Source: CAZKWG01 sp964615375
GTDB lineage: Bacteria; Myxococcota_A; UBA796; CAZKWG01
Assembly: GCA_964615375.1 (NCBI GenBank)
Contig: CAZTOW010000004.1
Location: 124,001-188,000 of the forward strand
DNA length: 64,000 bases
Reading direction: 5' to 3'
Below are positions 34,067 through 43,119 of the stretch, piece by piece. Each line of letters starts with the position of its first letter. Within the stretch, counting starts at the first letter, position 1. The position numbers and the translations under genes were made by a program. Under the pieces are notes generated by a model. The model was not told the origin of the DNA, searched no databases, and saw only the letters and a program-made list of their open reading frames with translations.

Positions 34067-34338
34067 CTCTGTCGTTGGTGGATGATGGCAGGGAGAGGAC
34101 ATGGACCTCGGACGAAACCAGGGAGCGCACGCGGGCGGACAGAAGAGCACACCGGGTGCTCCACCATCACTCGCGGACGTCGCAGGCGACGGTCCGAAGA
34201 GGCAGCTTCAGAGAGACGATCTACGGATGAATCTGCTGAGGGGACTGCTTGTGCCTCGCGAGCGCGGCGCGACGCCGACGGTATCGCGGACACACAGCAT
34301 ATAGCAGGCTCTCCGTGGACTCAACAAGGCGCGGACAC

Positions 34339-34408
34339 AAAAAAAACCGGGGATCTCATCGTCCCCGTGCGGGTTCTCGCAGATCCCGCCTTAGATTGGA
34401 TTTCAATT
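34339..34408 (-). ncRNA. candidate small RNA, about 70 bases
   Basis: On the minus strand a TATAAC -10 (34420-34415) would start transcription near 34408. The transcript contains a hairpin GCGGG/CCCGC (34389-34369), then the stem CGGGGA/TCCCCG (34367-34348) directly followed by eight T (34346-34339), an ideal intrinsic terminator. No minus-strand gene lies upstream that would need this terminator. The -35 is weak, so the 5' end is uncertain. Confidence 0.45.
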
Positions 34409-34638
34409 ATCGGCGTTATAGCGTGCTCGCGCCGTCGTAACCTCTGTACATCTGGAGGGGGGCCGCGCCGCGCTCGCGCCGACCGGAGCGCTGCGCCCCT
34501 CGCCTTCGCACGCGAGCGCGGGCTCGCGCGCGAGTCCCCTTGCGCCTGCCCCAGGAAGTCTGCTATGTCTGCGGAACCGCCGTGGGCGACCTGCGTCACC
34601 CATGCCCTCCTCCCTCCTCGGAACCTCTCGGAGCGCAG

Positions 34639-35229
34639 ATGCGCCTCAGCACCCTCCTCGTCTCCTCCCTGCTCCTCGGGGCCTCCCCCGCGTACGCCGG
34701 CGGCATCGGCATCCTGGGGACCGGCGGAATCCACACGGACAAGGCGTATTATTACGACGCCGCCGGAGACCAGGGGGTCGACAGCCAGATCCGCCCCAAC
34801 GGCGGGATCGGCATCGAGGCCGTGCTGGGCGCCAGCGATGACCGCATCCTGGGCACCATGCGCTTCTACTTCAGCTCGGACGCGCCGGAGGCGGTGCCGG
34901 ACATCGGGGACCTGGACCCGGACGACGTGACCATGCCCCCCTACGAGGGCCAGCCCTGGAGCCGCACCGGCATCATGATGGTCGGCGTGCAGTGGGGCGT
35001 GCTGGGTGACCCCGAGAGCCTGCAGATGGTCGTGAACAGCTCCGTGGGGACCTGCTTCGCCACCAAGGACAGCACGGAGTACATCCTGGGTGAGGTCGGG
35101 CCGGGCGTGACCTGGAACATGTCGGACAAGGTCCAGCTCACGGGCTCGCTCAACGGCATGGCGCGCTACCGCAAGGGCTTCTCCTTCGGCGGCACGGCCT
35201 ACGCGGGCGTCCGCTTCCTCTTCGACTGA
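34639..35229 (+). CDS. exported protein, probable small outer-membrane beta-barrel
   Basis: A 196-residue protein with a clear signal peptide (LSTLLVSSLLLGASPAYA). The mature part is Gly/aromatic beta strands (GGIGILGTGGIHTDKAYYY, MRFYFSSD, YAGVRFLFD) ending with an aromatic/Asp C terminus, as in OmpW/OmpA-like barrels. Function unknown. GGAG lies about 6 bases before the ATG. Its stop overlaps the start of the large lipoprotein gene by one base (TGATG). Confidence 0.72.
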   Translation: MRLSTLLVSSLLLGASPAYAGGIGILGTGGIHTDKAYYYDAAGDQGVDSQIRPNGGIGIEAVLGASDDRILGTMRFYFSSDAPEAVPDIGDLDPDDVTMPPYEGQPWSRTGIMMVGVQWGVLGDPESLQMVVNSSVGTCFATKDSTEYILGEVGPGVTWNMSDKVQLTGSLNGMARYRKGFSFGGTAYAGVRFLFD

Positions 35230-37202
35230 TGCGCGCTCGCGCGCTCCTGGCCCTGCCGCTGCTGCTCTCCTGCGCGACGGGGGGCCATCAGGAGGAGGCG
35301 TGGTGGTCGCAGCGGGAGGCCAGCGGGCCCTGCTGGACCGTGAACCTGGGGGACGGGCTCAGCACGGAGAGCGCGGATGAGCTGCACGCGCTCTACCGGT
35401 GCCTGAACCAGGACGGCGCCTTCGACAGCCTGGGCGGGATGGACGCCGCGATGGACGCGCGCTCTCGGCAGGATCGGCCGCTGGGCGCCGAGGTGGGGCT
35501 GCTGGTGGAGGGCCTGGCGGGGGCGGACGTGGACGTCTTCGCCGCGGCCGAGGTGATGCTGGACCTGCTGGAGGACGAGGACCGGCCGGTCGAGCCCGCG
35601 CTGGAGCTGGTGGTCGAGCTGCTCTACGGCCAGCCTTACAGCGTGGTGGCCGGCGGCGGCGTGACCCTGGCCAGCGAGTCCGCCCTGGAGGGCGGGGTGG
35701 TGGTGCCCGCGCTGCCCGTCCTGGCCCACGTCTCCACCGCGATCCTGGACGACGAGGACGACGCCATCGTGGACCTCGCCGCCGACGCGCTGGAGAGCGA
35801 GACGGTGGACGACGCGGTGTGCACGGTGGTCGGGCTCGCCACGAGCGAGGACGACGACGTCGTGGCCCTGCGCGAGCGCCTGCTCCCCGACCTGGGCGCG
35901 GCCTTGGACGCGGCGCGCGACCCGAGCAACGATCGCTGGGACGAGGCCAGCGGGGACTCGCTGCGCGACCTCCTGGAGGCCAGCCTGCTGGAGACGCGCG
36001 GGGACGGCAAGAACGCCATCGCCGCCCTCTCCGAGGACCTGACGCCCATCCTGGAGAACGAGGAGGTGCGCGACCGGCTGGCGGACCTGCTGGGCGAGCT
36101 CTCCGACGAGGGAAGCCTCGACGAGCTGCCGCTGTGGGCGCGCCACCTGGCCGAAGTGGACGTGGAGGGGACGCCCCTCTGCGACGCCGACACGACCAGC
36201 AGCTGCTCGAGCGCGGACTCGGCCCTCACCGCCCTGGTGCGCCTGCTGGCGGAGGCCAACACGGAGGTGGAGTGCTCCCTCGTCGGGTTCACCATCTTCG
36301 ACAACAACCTGGCCATCGAGCTGCTCAAGGTGCTGTCCGCCTGGGACGTGGACACCGTCATCAGCCTCAACGAGCTCCTCGGAGAGGTCATGAGCACGCC
36401 CATCTCGGGCGACATCCTCTCCTGGTTGCTGGGCGCCTGTGACGGGATCAGCGACACGGACCAGCTCGTCGCGGACCTGGGCTCGCTGGAGCGCCTGAAC
36501 GACGCCGAGTCCGGTGACCTGCTGCGGGTGCTGGTGGGGGCGCTCACCGCGCTCTACGACGACAGCGCCGGGCTGGATGAGCTGCAACCCCTGGTGGAGG
36601 TGCTGACCATCGCCCACGATCGCGAGCTGCTGCCCCCGGTGGAGGAGGTGCTGCGCGATCTGGCGCCCACGGCGCTCATGGGCGACCTGGGCACGCTGGT
36701 CCCGCTGCTGCTGGACCCGGCACCGCTGGCGGTGGAGGGCTGCCCTGCGGGCTCGAGCCCGCTGGACTTCGAGGACGTCTGGGCGCTGCTGGGGACCGCG
36801 CTCACGGGCGGGGATCGCGACGAGCCGCCGCTGGAGACCCTCCAGCCCGTGCTGAACGCGGCGCTCGGCCAGGAGGGGACCTGGACGGCGATGGCCAACC
36901 TCGGCGCGCTCATGCAGGAGGACGACGCCACCCTCCAGGAGGCCCTGCCGCTGGTCGCCGAGATCGTCGCGGCGGACCCGGATCTCTCGCTGATCGACAC
37001 CCTCCTGCCCCTGCTGCGCGAAGAGGCCGTTCGCGGCCCGCTGCTGCGCATCGCCGAGTCCCAGGAGCTCAGCGCCGCCGTCGGAGACACAGAGCTGACT
37101 CAGGAAGGACCCCTGCCTTTTGCCGCCAGACTGGTTACCGGGGGGACGGTCGACACGCTGCTGCGAACCCTGGACCTGCTCCTGGACACGCTCGGCGCCT
37201 GA
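35229..37202 (+). CDS. large all-helical lipoprotein, function unknown
   Basis: A 657-residue lipoprotein (LPLLLSC, lipidated Cys near residue 15). The mature part is Leu/Asp/Glu-rich and built of repeated helix pairs of about 40 residues such as LLVEGLAGADVDVFAAAEV and LLRVLVGALTALYDD, resembling HEAT/armadillo-like solenoids. It is strongly acidic and has a few isolated Cys (CNSD-type segment near 315). No family recognised. It is translationally coupled to the upstream barrel-like protein, which suggests a pair in the outer membrane, and is followed 14 bases later by the UPRT-like gene. Confidence 0.72.
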   Translation: MRARALLALPLLLSCATGGHQEEAWWSQREASGPCWTVNLGDGLSTESADELHALYRCLNQDGAFDSLGGMDAAMDARSRQDRPLGAEVGLLVEGLAGADVDVFAAAEVMLDLLEDEDRPVEPALELVVELLYGQPYSVVAGGGVTLASESALEGGVVVPALPVLAHVSTAILDDEDDAIVDLAADALESETVDDAVCTVVGLATSEDDDVVALRERLLPDLGAALDAARDPSNDRWDEASGDSLRDLLEASLLETRGDGKNAIAALSEDLTPILENEEVRDRLADLLGELSDEGSLDELPLWARHLAEVDVEGTPLCDADTTSSCSSADSALTALVRLLAEANTEVECSLVGFTIFDNNLAIELLKVLSAWDVDTVISLNELLGEVMSTPISGDILSWLLGACDGISDTDQLVADLGSLERLNDAESGDLLRVLVGALTALYDDSAGLDELQPLVEVLTIAHDRELLPPVEEVLRDLAPTALMGDLGTLVPLLLDPAPLAVEGCPAGSSPLDFEDVWALLGTALTGGDRDEPPLETLQPVLNAALGQEGTWTAMANLGALMQEDDATLQEALPLVAEIVAADPDLSLIDTLLPLLREEAVRGPLLRIAESQELSAAVGDTELTQEGPLPFAARLVTGGTVDTLLRTLDLLLDTLGA

Positions 37203-37216
37203 GACGCGAGGGGTAG

Positions 37217-38071
37217 ATGAAGCCGGTTCCAAGCAGCCACGGGAGCGAGCTCCCGCCCGCCGACGCCCAGTACGCCGCGCTCCCCGTGCCCGCGGACGGC
37301 GCGACGCACGCCTACGGGCCGCGCGTCCACCTGCTCTCCTTCCCCTGGCCGATGTCGATGCTGGCCCGGCTCTGCTCGGAGGGCACGACCCAGCCGGAGG
37401 TCAACCGGCTGGTGTCCATGCTCTACGACTGGCTGCTGGCCGAGGTCGCGAGCCGGGAGCTGGCCCAGGAGGCGGTGGCGCTCCCCACGCGGATGCAGGC
37501 CCACAACCCGGAGGGCGTCTACCAGGGCCAGCGCGTGGCGCCCCGTCAGCGCGTGGTGGTGGTGGACATCGCCCGCGCCGGCATGCTCCCCGCCCTGCGC
37601 TTCTACGAGGGGCTGAACCACCTGCTGGACCCCGAGTGCGTGCGCCAGGACCACGTCATCGCCAGCCGCGTCGCCGACGAGAGCGGGCGGGTGGTGGGCG
37701 TGCGGGTGGACGCCACGAAGATCGGCGGCCCGGTGGACGACGCCACCGTCTTCCTGCCCGACCCGATGGCGGCCACGGGGACCAGCGTCTCGGCGGTGAT
37801 CCGCCGCTACCTCGCCGAGCTCGGCGGGCGCCCGCGGCGCGTGGTCGCCGTCCACCTCATCGTGACGCCCGAGTACCTGCGGGAGATCACGAGCTCCTTC
37901 CCCGAGGTGGAGATCTACGCGATCCGGCTGGACCGGGGGCTCTCCGACGCGGGCGTGCTGAGCACCCTCCCCGGCGAGCGCTGGGCGGAGGAGCGCGGGC
38001 TCAACGATCATCAGTACATCGTCCCCGGGGGCGGCGGGTTCGGTGAGATCATGAACAACGCCTGGATCTGA
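37217..38071 (+). CDS. uracil phosphoribosyltransferase-like protein
   Basis: A 284-residue type I phosphoribosyltransferase. The PRPP loop LPDPMAATGTSVSAV and the C-terminal DHQYIVPGGGGFGEIMNNAW match the layout of uracil phosphoribosyltransferase (upp), where these read DPMLATGGS and YIVPGLGDAGDR. An extra N-terminal stretch of about 60 residues and the changed uracil-binding end set it apart, so the base specificity is open. It precedes hpt by 14 bases, consistent with nucleobase salvage. Confidence 0.78.
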   Translation: MKPVPSSHGSELPPADAQYAALPVPADGATHAYGPRVHLLSFPWPMSMLARLCSEGTTQPEVNRLVSMLYDWLLAEVASRELAQEAVALPTRMQAHNPEGVYQGQRVAPRQRVVVVDIARAGMLPALRFYEGLNHLLDPECVRQDHVIASRVADESGRVVGVRVDATKIGGPVDDATVFLPDPMAATGTSVSAVIRRYLAELGGRPRRVVAVHLIVTPEYLREITSSFPEVEIYAIRLDRGLSDAGVLSTLPGERWAEERGLNDHQYIVPGGGGFGEIMNNAWI

Positions 38072-38085
38072 GCGCTGGAGGAGCG

Positions 38086-38610
38086 ATGCATCATCCCCAC
38101 CTTCGCGTGCTGATCTCCGAAGAGGAGATCCGGCGGCGCACGATAGAGCTGGGCCGCGAGATCCGCGCCCACTACGGCGACGTCGCCATCACCTGCATCG
38201 GCGTGATGAAGGGCAGCTTCATCTTCATGGCCGACCTCGTCCGCGCCATCGGCGGCGAGATCCGCTGTGAATTCCTGAGCGTGTCCAGCTACCACGGCGG
38301 GACGCGGTCCACGGGCGTGGTGCGGATCACCGAGGACCTGCGGCACCCCATCGAGGGGCAGCACTGCCTCATCATCGAGGACATCATCGACACCGGGCTG
38401 ACCATGGACTACCTGCTGCGCATGCTGCAGGTGCGCCGGCCGCGCAGCCTGGAGATCTGCTCGCTCCTGGACAAGCCCGCGCACCGCGAGGTGCCCTGCT
38501 CGCCGGACTTCGTGGGCTTCACCATCCCCGACGAGTTCGTGGTCGGCTACGGCCTCGACCTGGGCGAGCTCTACCGCAACGTGCCCTACATCGCGGTGTA
38601 TACGCCATGA
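38086..38610 (+). CDS. hpt: hypoxanthine phosphoribosyltransferase
   Basis: Salvages hypoxanthine/guanine with PRPP. The 174-residue enzyme has the family's usual size and motifs: GVMKGSFIFMADL, SVSSYHGGTRSTG, the PRPP loop LIIEDIIDTGLTM and PDFVGFTIPDEFVVGYGLD. GGAGGAG lies just before the ATG. Its last codons overlap the ridA start by 4 bases (ATGA). Confidence 0.97.
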   Translation: MHHPHLRVLISEEEIRRRTIELGREIRAHYGDVAITCIGVMKGSFIFMADLVRAIGGEIRCEFLSVSSYHGGTRSTGVVRITEDLRHPIEGQHCLIIEDIIDTGLTMDYLLRMLQVRRPRSLEICSLLDKPAHREVPCSPDFVGFTIPDEFVVGYGLDLGELYRNVPYIAVYTP

Positions 38611-38990
38611 GCCCCACCCGCGTCTCCACGGATCAGGCCCCCGCGGCCATCGGGCCCTACGCGCAGGCCATCCAGAACGGCGAGCTGCTGTTCTGCTCGG
38701 GGCAGATCGGGCTCATCCCCGGCACCCGCTCGCTGGCGGGCGAGGACGTGGCCAGCCAGACGCGGCAGGCCCTCCAGAACCTCTCGGCGGTGCTGGCGGC
38801 GGGCGGCAGCGGGCTCGACCGCGTGCTCCAGACCACGGTCTACCTGCTGGACATGGCCGACTTCACGGCGATGAACGCGGTCTACGAGGAGATGTTCGCT
38901 GGCTGGACCCCCGCGCGCGCCACGGTGGCGGTCGCCGGCCTGCCGCTGGGGGCCCGCTTCGAGGTCTCCTGCATCGCCGCGCGCCGCTAG
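38607..38990 (+). CDS. ridA: RidA family enamine/imine deaminase
   Basis: Removes reactive enamine/imine intermediates. The 127-residue protein has APAAIGPYAQAI, FCSGQIGLIPGT and TPARATVAVAGLPLGARFEVSCIAAR with the substrate-binding Arg and Glu of active RidA. Coupled to hpt by ATGA overlap. Its stop overlaps by 4 bases the end of the convergent membrane-protein gene. Confidence 0.95.
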   Translation: MSPTRVSTDQAPAAIGPYAQAIQNGELLFCSGQIGLIPGTRSLAGEDVASQTRQALQNLSAVLAAGGSGLDRVLQTTVYLLDMADFTAMNAVYEEMFAGWTPARATVAVAGLPLGARFEVSCIAARR

Positions 38991-40807
38991 CGTCCGGGCA
39001 GGCTCCAGGCGCTCGCCCCCGGCTCCTCGGCCAGCAGGGTGGCGCGCTCGCTGAGCCAGGCGTGAAGGCGCCCGGCCTGCTCCACGGAGAGGCGGTCCTC
39101 CAGCACCAGGATGTGCTGAAAGTCGAGCCGCCCCCACAGATCCGCGTCCGACGGCATCGGCCTGGACTCGTAGAGGGCCGCGTCCCCCATCGGCGCGTCG
39201 GCCACCGCGCAGAGCCGGACCAGGGCCTGCAGGTCGGAGGGCCTCCGCCCGCGCCCGTAGTCGTAGGCCACCGGCACCCCCGCGAGGCCCGCCAGGTAGA
39301 GCACCTCCTTGGGCGCCAGCCCCGGGTGCCAGAGGGGCGGATCTCCGCTGGGGAAGACGATGGTGGGGCCGTCGAGCGCCTCGAGCACGTCCAGCGGCGG
39401 GGCGAGGCGCGTGGCGGGCACGCCGAGCCAGGGCTGATGAAGCCAGCTCTCCGCCAGGGCCAGACCCGCCAGCAGGGCCGCCGGTGAACGCCGAGCCCCC
39501 AGCCCCGCCGCGCACGAGGCCGCCGCCAGCACGATGAAGGGCGCCAGGATCCGCGTGGGGTTGCCCATGGTGTTGGTCATGGGCAGGCGACGCAGCAGCT
39601 CCTGGGCGAGCCCCGGGCTCTCCGCCGACCACAGCCCGCTCAGCGCCCCCAGGCGGCCCGGCCCGGGGCCCACCAGGAAGACCACCAGCCCGAGCATCGC
39701 CAGCGGGCGCCCGCGCGGGAGCGCCAGCCCCAGCCCCAGGGCCAGGAGCGCGACGCCCCCGCCGGGGAGCCTGGAGATCGTGTACTTCCAGGCGGGCTCC
39801 TGGCTCCTGGCTCCCTGTATCCGCGCCTCGGACTGCGAACGCCCTCCGCGCTTCGACCGCGGCCTCTCGTCCTCGGACTCCTCGCCCAGCGGCGCGGCGA
39901 CAGGGTCCCCTCCCCCCGGCCCCGCCCGGGGCGCGACGCGGGGGCCCTTCCAGGGGCTGCCGTCCGCGTGGACCATGGCCCCCGGGCTCGGGTGGTAGCC
40001 CCGACCCTGGTACTGGGGGCCGAGCCTCCCGCGGGCCCCCCCCTCGGTCCAGATCAGCGGCGCGAGGGCCAGGCCGCAGGCGAGCGCGCCCACCGCTCCG
40101 ATGGCCAGGGAGGCCCGCCAGGCGCGCGGGCGGAACAGCGCCGCCAAGGCCGCGATCCCAGCCAGATAGACCGCGTAGTAGGGGCTCGAGCCCGCCAGGG
40201 CGAACACCGAGAGCCCGACCCACAGCAGCGCCCGCCGCGCCGGCCTCCCCTCCCCGATGGCCCGCGCGGCCGAGATCATCGCCGCGCCCGCCAGCGCCAG
40301 CGGCCCCACGGCCTCCACCTCCAGCACGAGATCGGCGAGGTTCCGCAGCAGGTAGGGCGAGACCTGCACCAGCAGCCCCGCCGCCGTCGCCGCCCAGCGC
40401 CCCGCGCCCAGGGTCCGGGCCAGCACGTAGGGCCCGATCCCCGCCAGCGCGGCCAGGAGCAGGGTCACCAGGGTCAGCCCCCGCGCGTCCCCGAAGGCGG
40501 CGCTCAACGGCACGGCGAGGAGCTGCACCGCCGGATCGGTGGGCCAGAAGGTGACGCGCTCCGGCCAGCCCGCCAGGTCCGCCACCCCCCAGGGCGCCTC
40601 TCCCCGGAACCAGCGGCTCACCTGCGCCGTGACGAAGAGCCGCCCCCAGCTCTCGCCCAGCGGCGCGCCCGGGACGTGCCCCGGGGCGAAGGCCAGGCGC
40701 AGCTCCATCCCCGCCACGGCGACCAGCAGCGCGGGCCCGAGGATGGCGAAGATCCGCTCCCGGGCTCCGCTCTTCTTCGTTCCGCTCAGGGGAGGATCCG
40801 CGTGCAC
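38987..40807 (-). CDS. multi-spanning membrane protein with hydrophilic insert, glycosyltransferase-like
   Basis: A 606-residue protein with about ten membrane helices and a C-terminal soluble domain of about 150 residues. The first extramembrane loop contains GESWGRLFVTAQVSRWF and a WPTDPAVQLL segment, in the manner of GT-C-type or YfhO-like membrane proteins, but no defining motif is visible. Around residues 285-345 lies an unusual charged, low-complexity stretch (EESEDERPRSKRGG, QSEARIQGARSQEP) encoded by short direct repeats. GTG start with GGAGG about 7 bases upstream; it overlaps the carbamate kinase gene by 22 bases. Confidence 0.65.
   Translation of the reverse strand: MHADPPLSGTKKSGARERIFAILGPALLVAVAGMELRLAFAPGHVPGAPLGESWGRLFVTAQVSRWFRGEAPWGVADLAGWPERVTFWPTDPAVQLLAVPLSAAFGDARGLTLVTLLLAALAGIGPYVLARTLGAGRWAATAAGLLVQVSPYLLRNLADLVLEVEAVGPLALAGAAMISAARAIGEGRPARRALLWVGLSVFALAGSSPYYAVYLAGIAALAALFRPRAWRASLAIGAVGALACGLALAPLIWTEGGARGRLGPQYQGRGYHPSPGAMVHADGSPWKGPRVAPRAGPGGGDPVAAPLGEESEDERPRSKRGGRSQSEARIQGARSQEPAWKYTISRLPGGGVALLALGLGLALPRGRPLAMLGLVVFLVGPGPGRLGALSGLWSAESPGLAQELLRRLPMTNTMGNPTRILAPFIVLAAASCAAGLGARRSPAALLAGLALAESWLHQPWLGVPATRLAPPLDVLEALDGPTIVFPSGDPPLWHPGLAPKEVLYLAGLAGVPVAYDYGRGRRPSDLQALVRLCAVADAPMGDAALYESRPMPSDADLWGRLDFQHILVLEDRLSVEQAGRLHAWLSERATLLAEEPGASAWSLPGR
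39796..39817 (+). repeat. 7-base tandem repeat inside membrane-protein gene
   Basis: Three consecutive GGCTCCT-type units lie within the hydrophilic insert of the gene at 38987-40807. They code in frame for part of GARSQEPAW. Short and imperfect in the last copy. Confidence 0.5.
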
Positions 40808-41730
40808 GGCCCCCCCTCCGCGAGCCGGGGGAGCGCCTCCGGGCTGGTGATGCAGACCTCCCCTCCCCCACCCTGGAGGAATTGCAGCGCGGCCTGTACC
40901 TTCGGCCCCATCGAGCCCGCCGGGAAGTGCCCCTCGGCGAGCCAGCCCGCCATCTCGCCCGCGTGGACCCGGTCCAGGGCCCGCGCCGCGGGCGTCCCGA
41001 AGCCGAGCCAGACCTGATCCACGCCCGTCAGGATGATGAGCTCCCCCGCCCCGATCTCGCGCGCGAGCAGCGCCGCCGTGAGGTCCTTGTCCACCACGGC
41101 GTCCGTGCCCACCAGCGCCCCGGCCTTCGCCAGCACCGGCACCCCGCCCCCGCCCCCGGCGATGACGACATGCCCCCGCCGCGCGAGGTCCGCGATCACC
41201 TCGCGCTCCACGATCTCCCGCGGGGCCGGCGAGGGCACTACCCGGCGCCAGCCGCGGCTGCCATCCTGGGCGATCCGCCAGCCGAGCTCGGCGGCGTTGC
41301 GGAGGGCCTCCTCCTGCCCGTAGAAGGCGCCTACGAACTTGGTCGGGTTGGAGAAGGCCGGGTCCCGCTCGTCCACGACGACCTGCGTGAGCAGCGTGAC
41401 GACGGGGCGCTGGTCGCCGCGGGCGCGCAGGGCGCTCTGGATGGCGCGCTGGAGCAGCCAGCCGATCTCCCCCTGGGTCGCGGCCACCGAGACGTGCAGC
41501 GGCGTGGGCGGGATGCGATCGCGCAGCAGGTCCGAGCGCAGCAGGTGGACGCCCACCTGCGGGCCGTTGCCGTGGGTGACGACGAGGCCCTGATCACTGG
41601 GGAGCGCGGCCAGGAATCGCGCGACCTCGAAGGCCCGCGCCGCCTGCTCGGCGTGCGTCCCGCGGTCACCCGGCTGCTGGAGGGCGTTCCCGCCGAGCGC
41701 GACGACGACGGGGGCTTTGCTTGATTGCAT
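40786..41730 (-). CDS. arcC: carbamate kinase
   Basis: Makes ATP from carbamoyl phosphate, usually in arginine or purine/allantoin fermentation. The 314-residue protein shows VVVALGGNALQQPGDRGTH, LVVTHGNGPQVG, NPTKFVGAFYG, VIAGGGGGVPV and VDKDLTAALLA, all family marks. Start: ATG at 41730; a GTG two codons earlier is possible; neither has a good ribosome site. No arginine deiminase or ornithine transcarbamylase gene is near; together with the amidohydrolase and xdhC it could serve purine breakdown. Confidence 0.95.
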   Translation of the reverse strand: MQSSKAPVVVALGGNALQQPGDRGTHAEQAARAFEVARFLAALPSDQGLVVTHGNGPQVGVHLLRSDLLRDRIPPTPLHVSVAATQGEIGWLLQRAIQSALRARGDQRPVVTLLTQVVVDERDPAFSNPTKFVGAFYGQEEALRNAAELGWRIAQDGSRGWRRVVPSPAPREIVEREVIADLARRGHVVIAGGGGGVPVLAKAGALVGTDAVVDKDLTAALLAREIGAGELIILTGVDQVWLGFGTPAARALDRVHAGEMAGWLAEGHFPAGSMGPKVQAALQFLQGGGGEVCITSPEALPRLAEGGPCTRILP

Positions 41731-41749
41731 GTACACGGTGGGCTAATAC
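41721..41749 (+). promoter_or_regulatory. promoter candidate for RNase D gene
   Basis: TTGATT (41721-41726) and TAATAC (41744-41749) are exactly 17 bases apart on the plus strand. The -35 lies inside the first codons of the divergent carbamate kinase gene. The leader to the ATG at 41866 would be about 110 bases. Confidence 0.5.
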
Positions 41750-41865
41750 CCTATGACCTCTCCCGTGTCGGGGCCATCCCCGCGACGCCCGTGAGCGGCG
41801 GCTTCACGTCGCTCCAGATTGGACGTCTCATCCCCGCGGAGTGCAGCAGGTCCCTTCGCTCGAGC

Positions 41866-43086
41866 ATGTTCAAGTCCACCCCGCTCCTCATGGTCGAAGA
41901 CGCCGACGCCCTGCGCGCGGCCGTCGAGTTGTTGAAGCAAGAGCCCGCCATCGCGGTGGACACGGAGGCCGACTCCCTGCACCACTTCCAGGAGAAGCTC
42001 TGCCTCATCCAGATCTCCGATCCGCACCGCGACATCATCGTGGACCCGCTGAAGGTCCCCGATCTCTCGCCGCTGGCGGAGATCTTCGCCAACCCCGCCC
42101 AGGTCAAGGTGCTGCACGGCGCCGACTATGACGTCGTGAGCCTGAAGCGCGACTTCAAGATCGAGACGCGCAACATCTTCGACACGATGCTGGCGGCGCA
42201 GTTCCTCGGCTTCCCGCACATCGGGCTGGCCGATCTCATCGAGCGCTTCTTCGGCATCGAGATCGACAAGCGCTACCAGCGCCACGACTGGGCCTCGCGC
42301 CCGCTGCTGCCGGAGCACCTGGACTACGCGCGCGGCGACACCCACTGGCTGCTCGCCCTGCGCGAGATCATGAGCTACAAGCTCGAGAAGGCCGGCAGGC
42401 TGGAGCACGTCCTGGAGGAGTGCCAGCTCATCGAGGCCCGCGAGTGGAGCGGGCGGGTGGCCGACCCCACGGTGGACTTCCTGCGCATCCGCGGCGCCAC
42501 GGCCCTGGACGAGCCCGGGCTGCGGGTGCTCCGCGCGGTGGTGGTCTACCGGAGCGAGCAGGCTCGCCTGATGGACCGCCCGGCCTTCAAGGTCATCCCA
42601 GACGACCGCCTGCTGGAGCTGTCCTTCCGCCGGCCCGGCACGCCCGAGGAGGTGGCCCAGATCCTCAAGGCCGGGAGCCCGCTGCACCGCCGTCACGGCG
42701 TCGCCCTCTTCGAGGCCGTGCAGCGCGGGCTCAGCGATCCCACCCCCCTCCCCGACCGGCGCAAGCAGGTCTCGCAGCGCCAGCCCGCCCCCGCCGCGGG
42801 CGGCGAGCGCCTCCTGGGGCCGCTCAAGGAGTGGCGCAACGAGGTCGTGCGCACGCTGGGCTACAACCCGGCGGTGGTGGCCAACAACACGCTGCTCAAG
42901 GAGGTGGCCCGCCTCGCGCCCGCCACCCTCGAGGAGCTCGAGCAGGTGCCGGGGATCCGGGCCTGGCAGCTCCGCGACTTCGGCGAGCAGATCGTGGGCG
43001 TGATCCAGCAGAACATGACGGATCGCCCGGTCGTCCGCTCCCGTCGCAAGCGCAGGCGGCGGCGCAAGGGCGAAGCCGCGGAGTAG
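41866..43086 (+). CDS. rnd: ribonuclease D
   Basis: 3'-5' exoribonuclease for tRNA 3' maturation. The 406-residue protein has the DEDDy motifs: AVDTEADSLHHF, VLHGADYDVVSLKRDF and YARGDTHWLLAL. HRDC-type helical domains follow (about 205-290 and 320-390, with EVARLAPATLEELEQVPGI). The last 20 residues are a run of Arg/Lys (RSRRKRRRRRKGE), likely an RNA-binding tail. I chose the ATG at 41866, where the family similarity begins. Confidence 0.94.
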   Translation: MFKSTPLLMVEDADALRAAVELLKQEPAIAVDTEADSLHHFQEKLCLIQISDPHRDIIVDPLKVPDLSPLAEIFANPAQVKVLHGADYDVVSLKRDFKIETRNIFDTMLAAQFLGFPHIGLADLIERFFGIEIDKRYQRHDWASRPLLPEHLDYARGDTHWLLALREIMSYKLEKAGRLEHVLEECQLIEAREWSGRVADPTVDFLRIRGATALDEPGLRVLRAVVVYRSEQARLMDRPAFKVIPDDRLLELSFRRPGTPEEVAQILKAGSPLHRRHGVALFEAVQRGLSDPTPLPDRRKQVSQRQPAPAAGGERLLGPLKEWRNEVVRTLGYNPAVVANNTLLKEVARLAPATLEELEQVPGIRAWQLRDFGEQIVGVIQQNMTDRPVVRSRRKRRRRRKGEAAE

Positions 43087-43119
43087 GCCCGGCCGCTCCG
43101 GCCTCCGGCCGCCTGCTGA

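Larger units (their letters stand above)
34041..34638. other. 598-base intergenic region without a supported protein gene
   Basis: It lies between the divergent HU gene and the plus-strand exported-protein gene. It holds the palindrome CCCAGCGCGCTGGG (34053-34066) and a candidate small RNA on the minus strand (34339-34408). Open frames through it have no family match. Base composition dips to AT-rich around 34339-34420 and is very GC-rich at 34460-34540. Confidence 0.7.

Noticed and set aside
34460..34638. GC-rich stretch upstream of the exported-protein gene considered as 6S, SRP or another housekeeping RNA.
   Set aside because: I could not match conserved sequence or a convincing long stem; no terminator on the plus strand.
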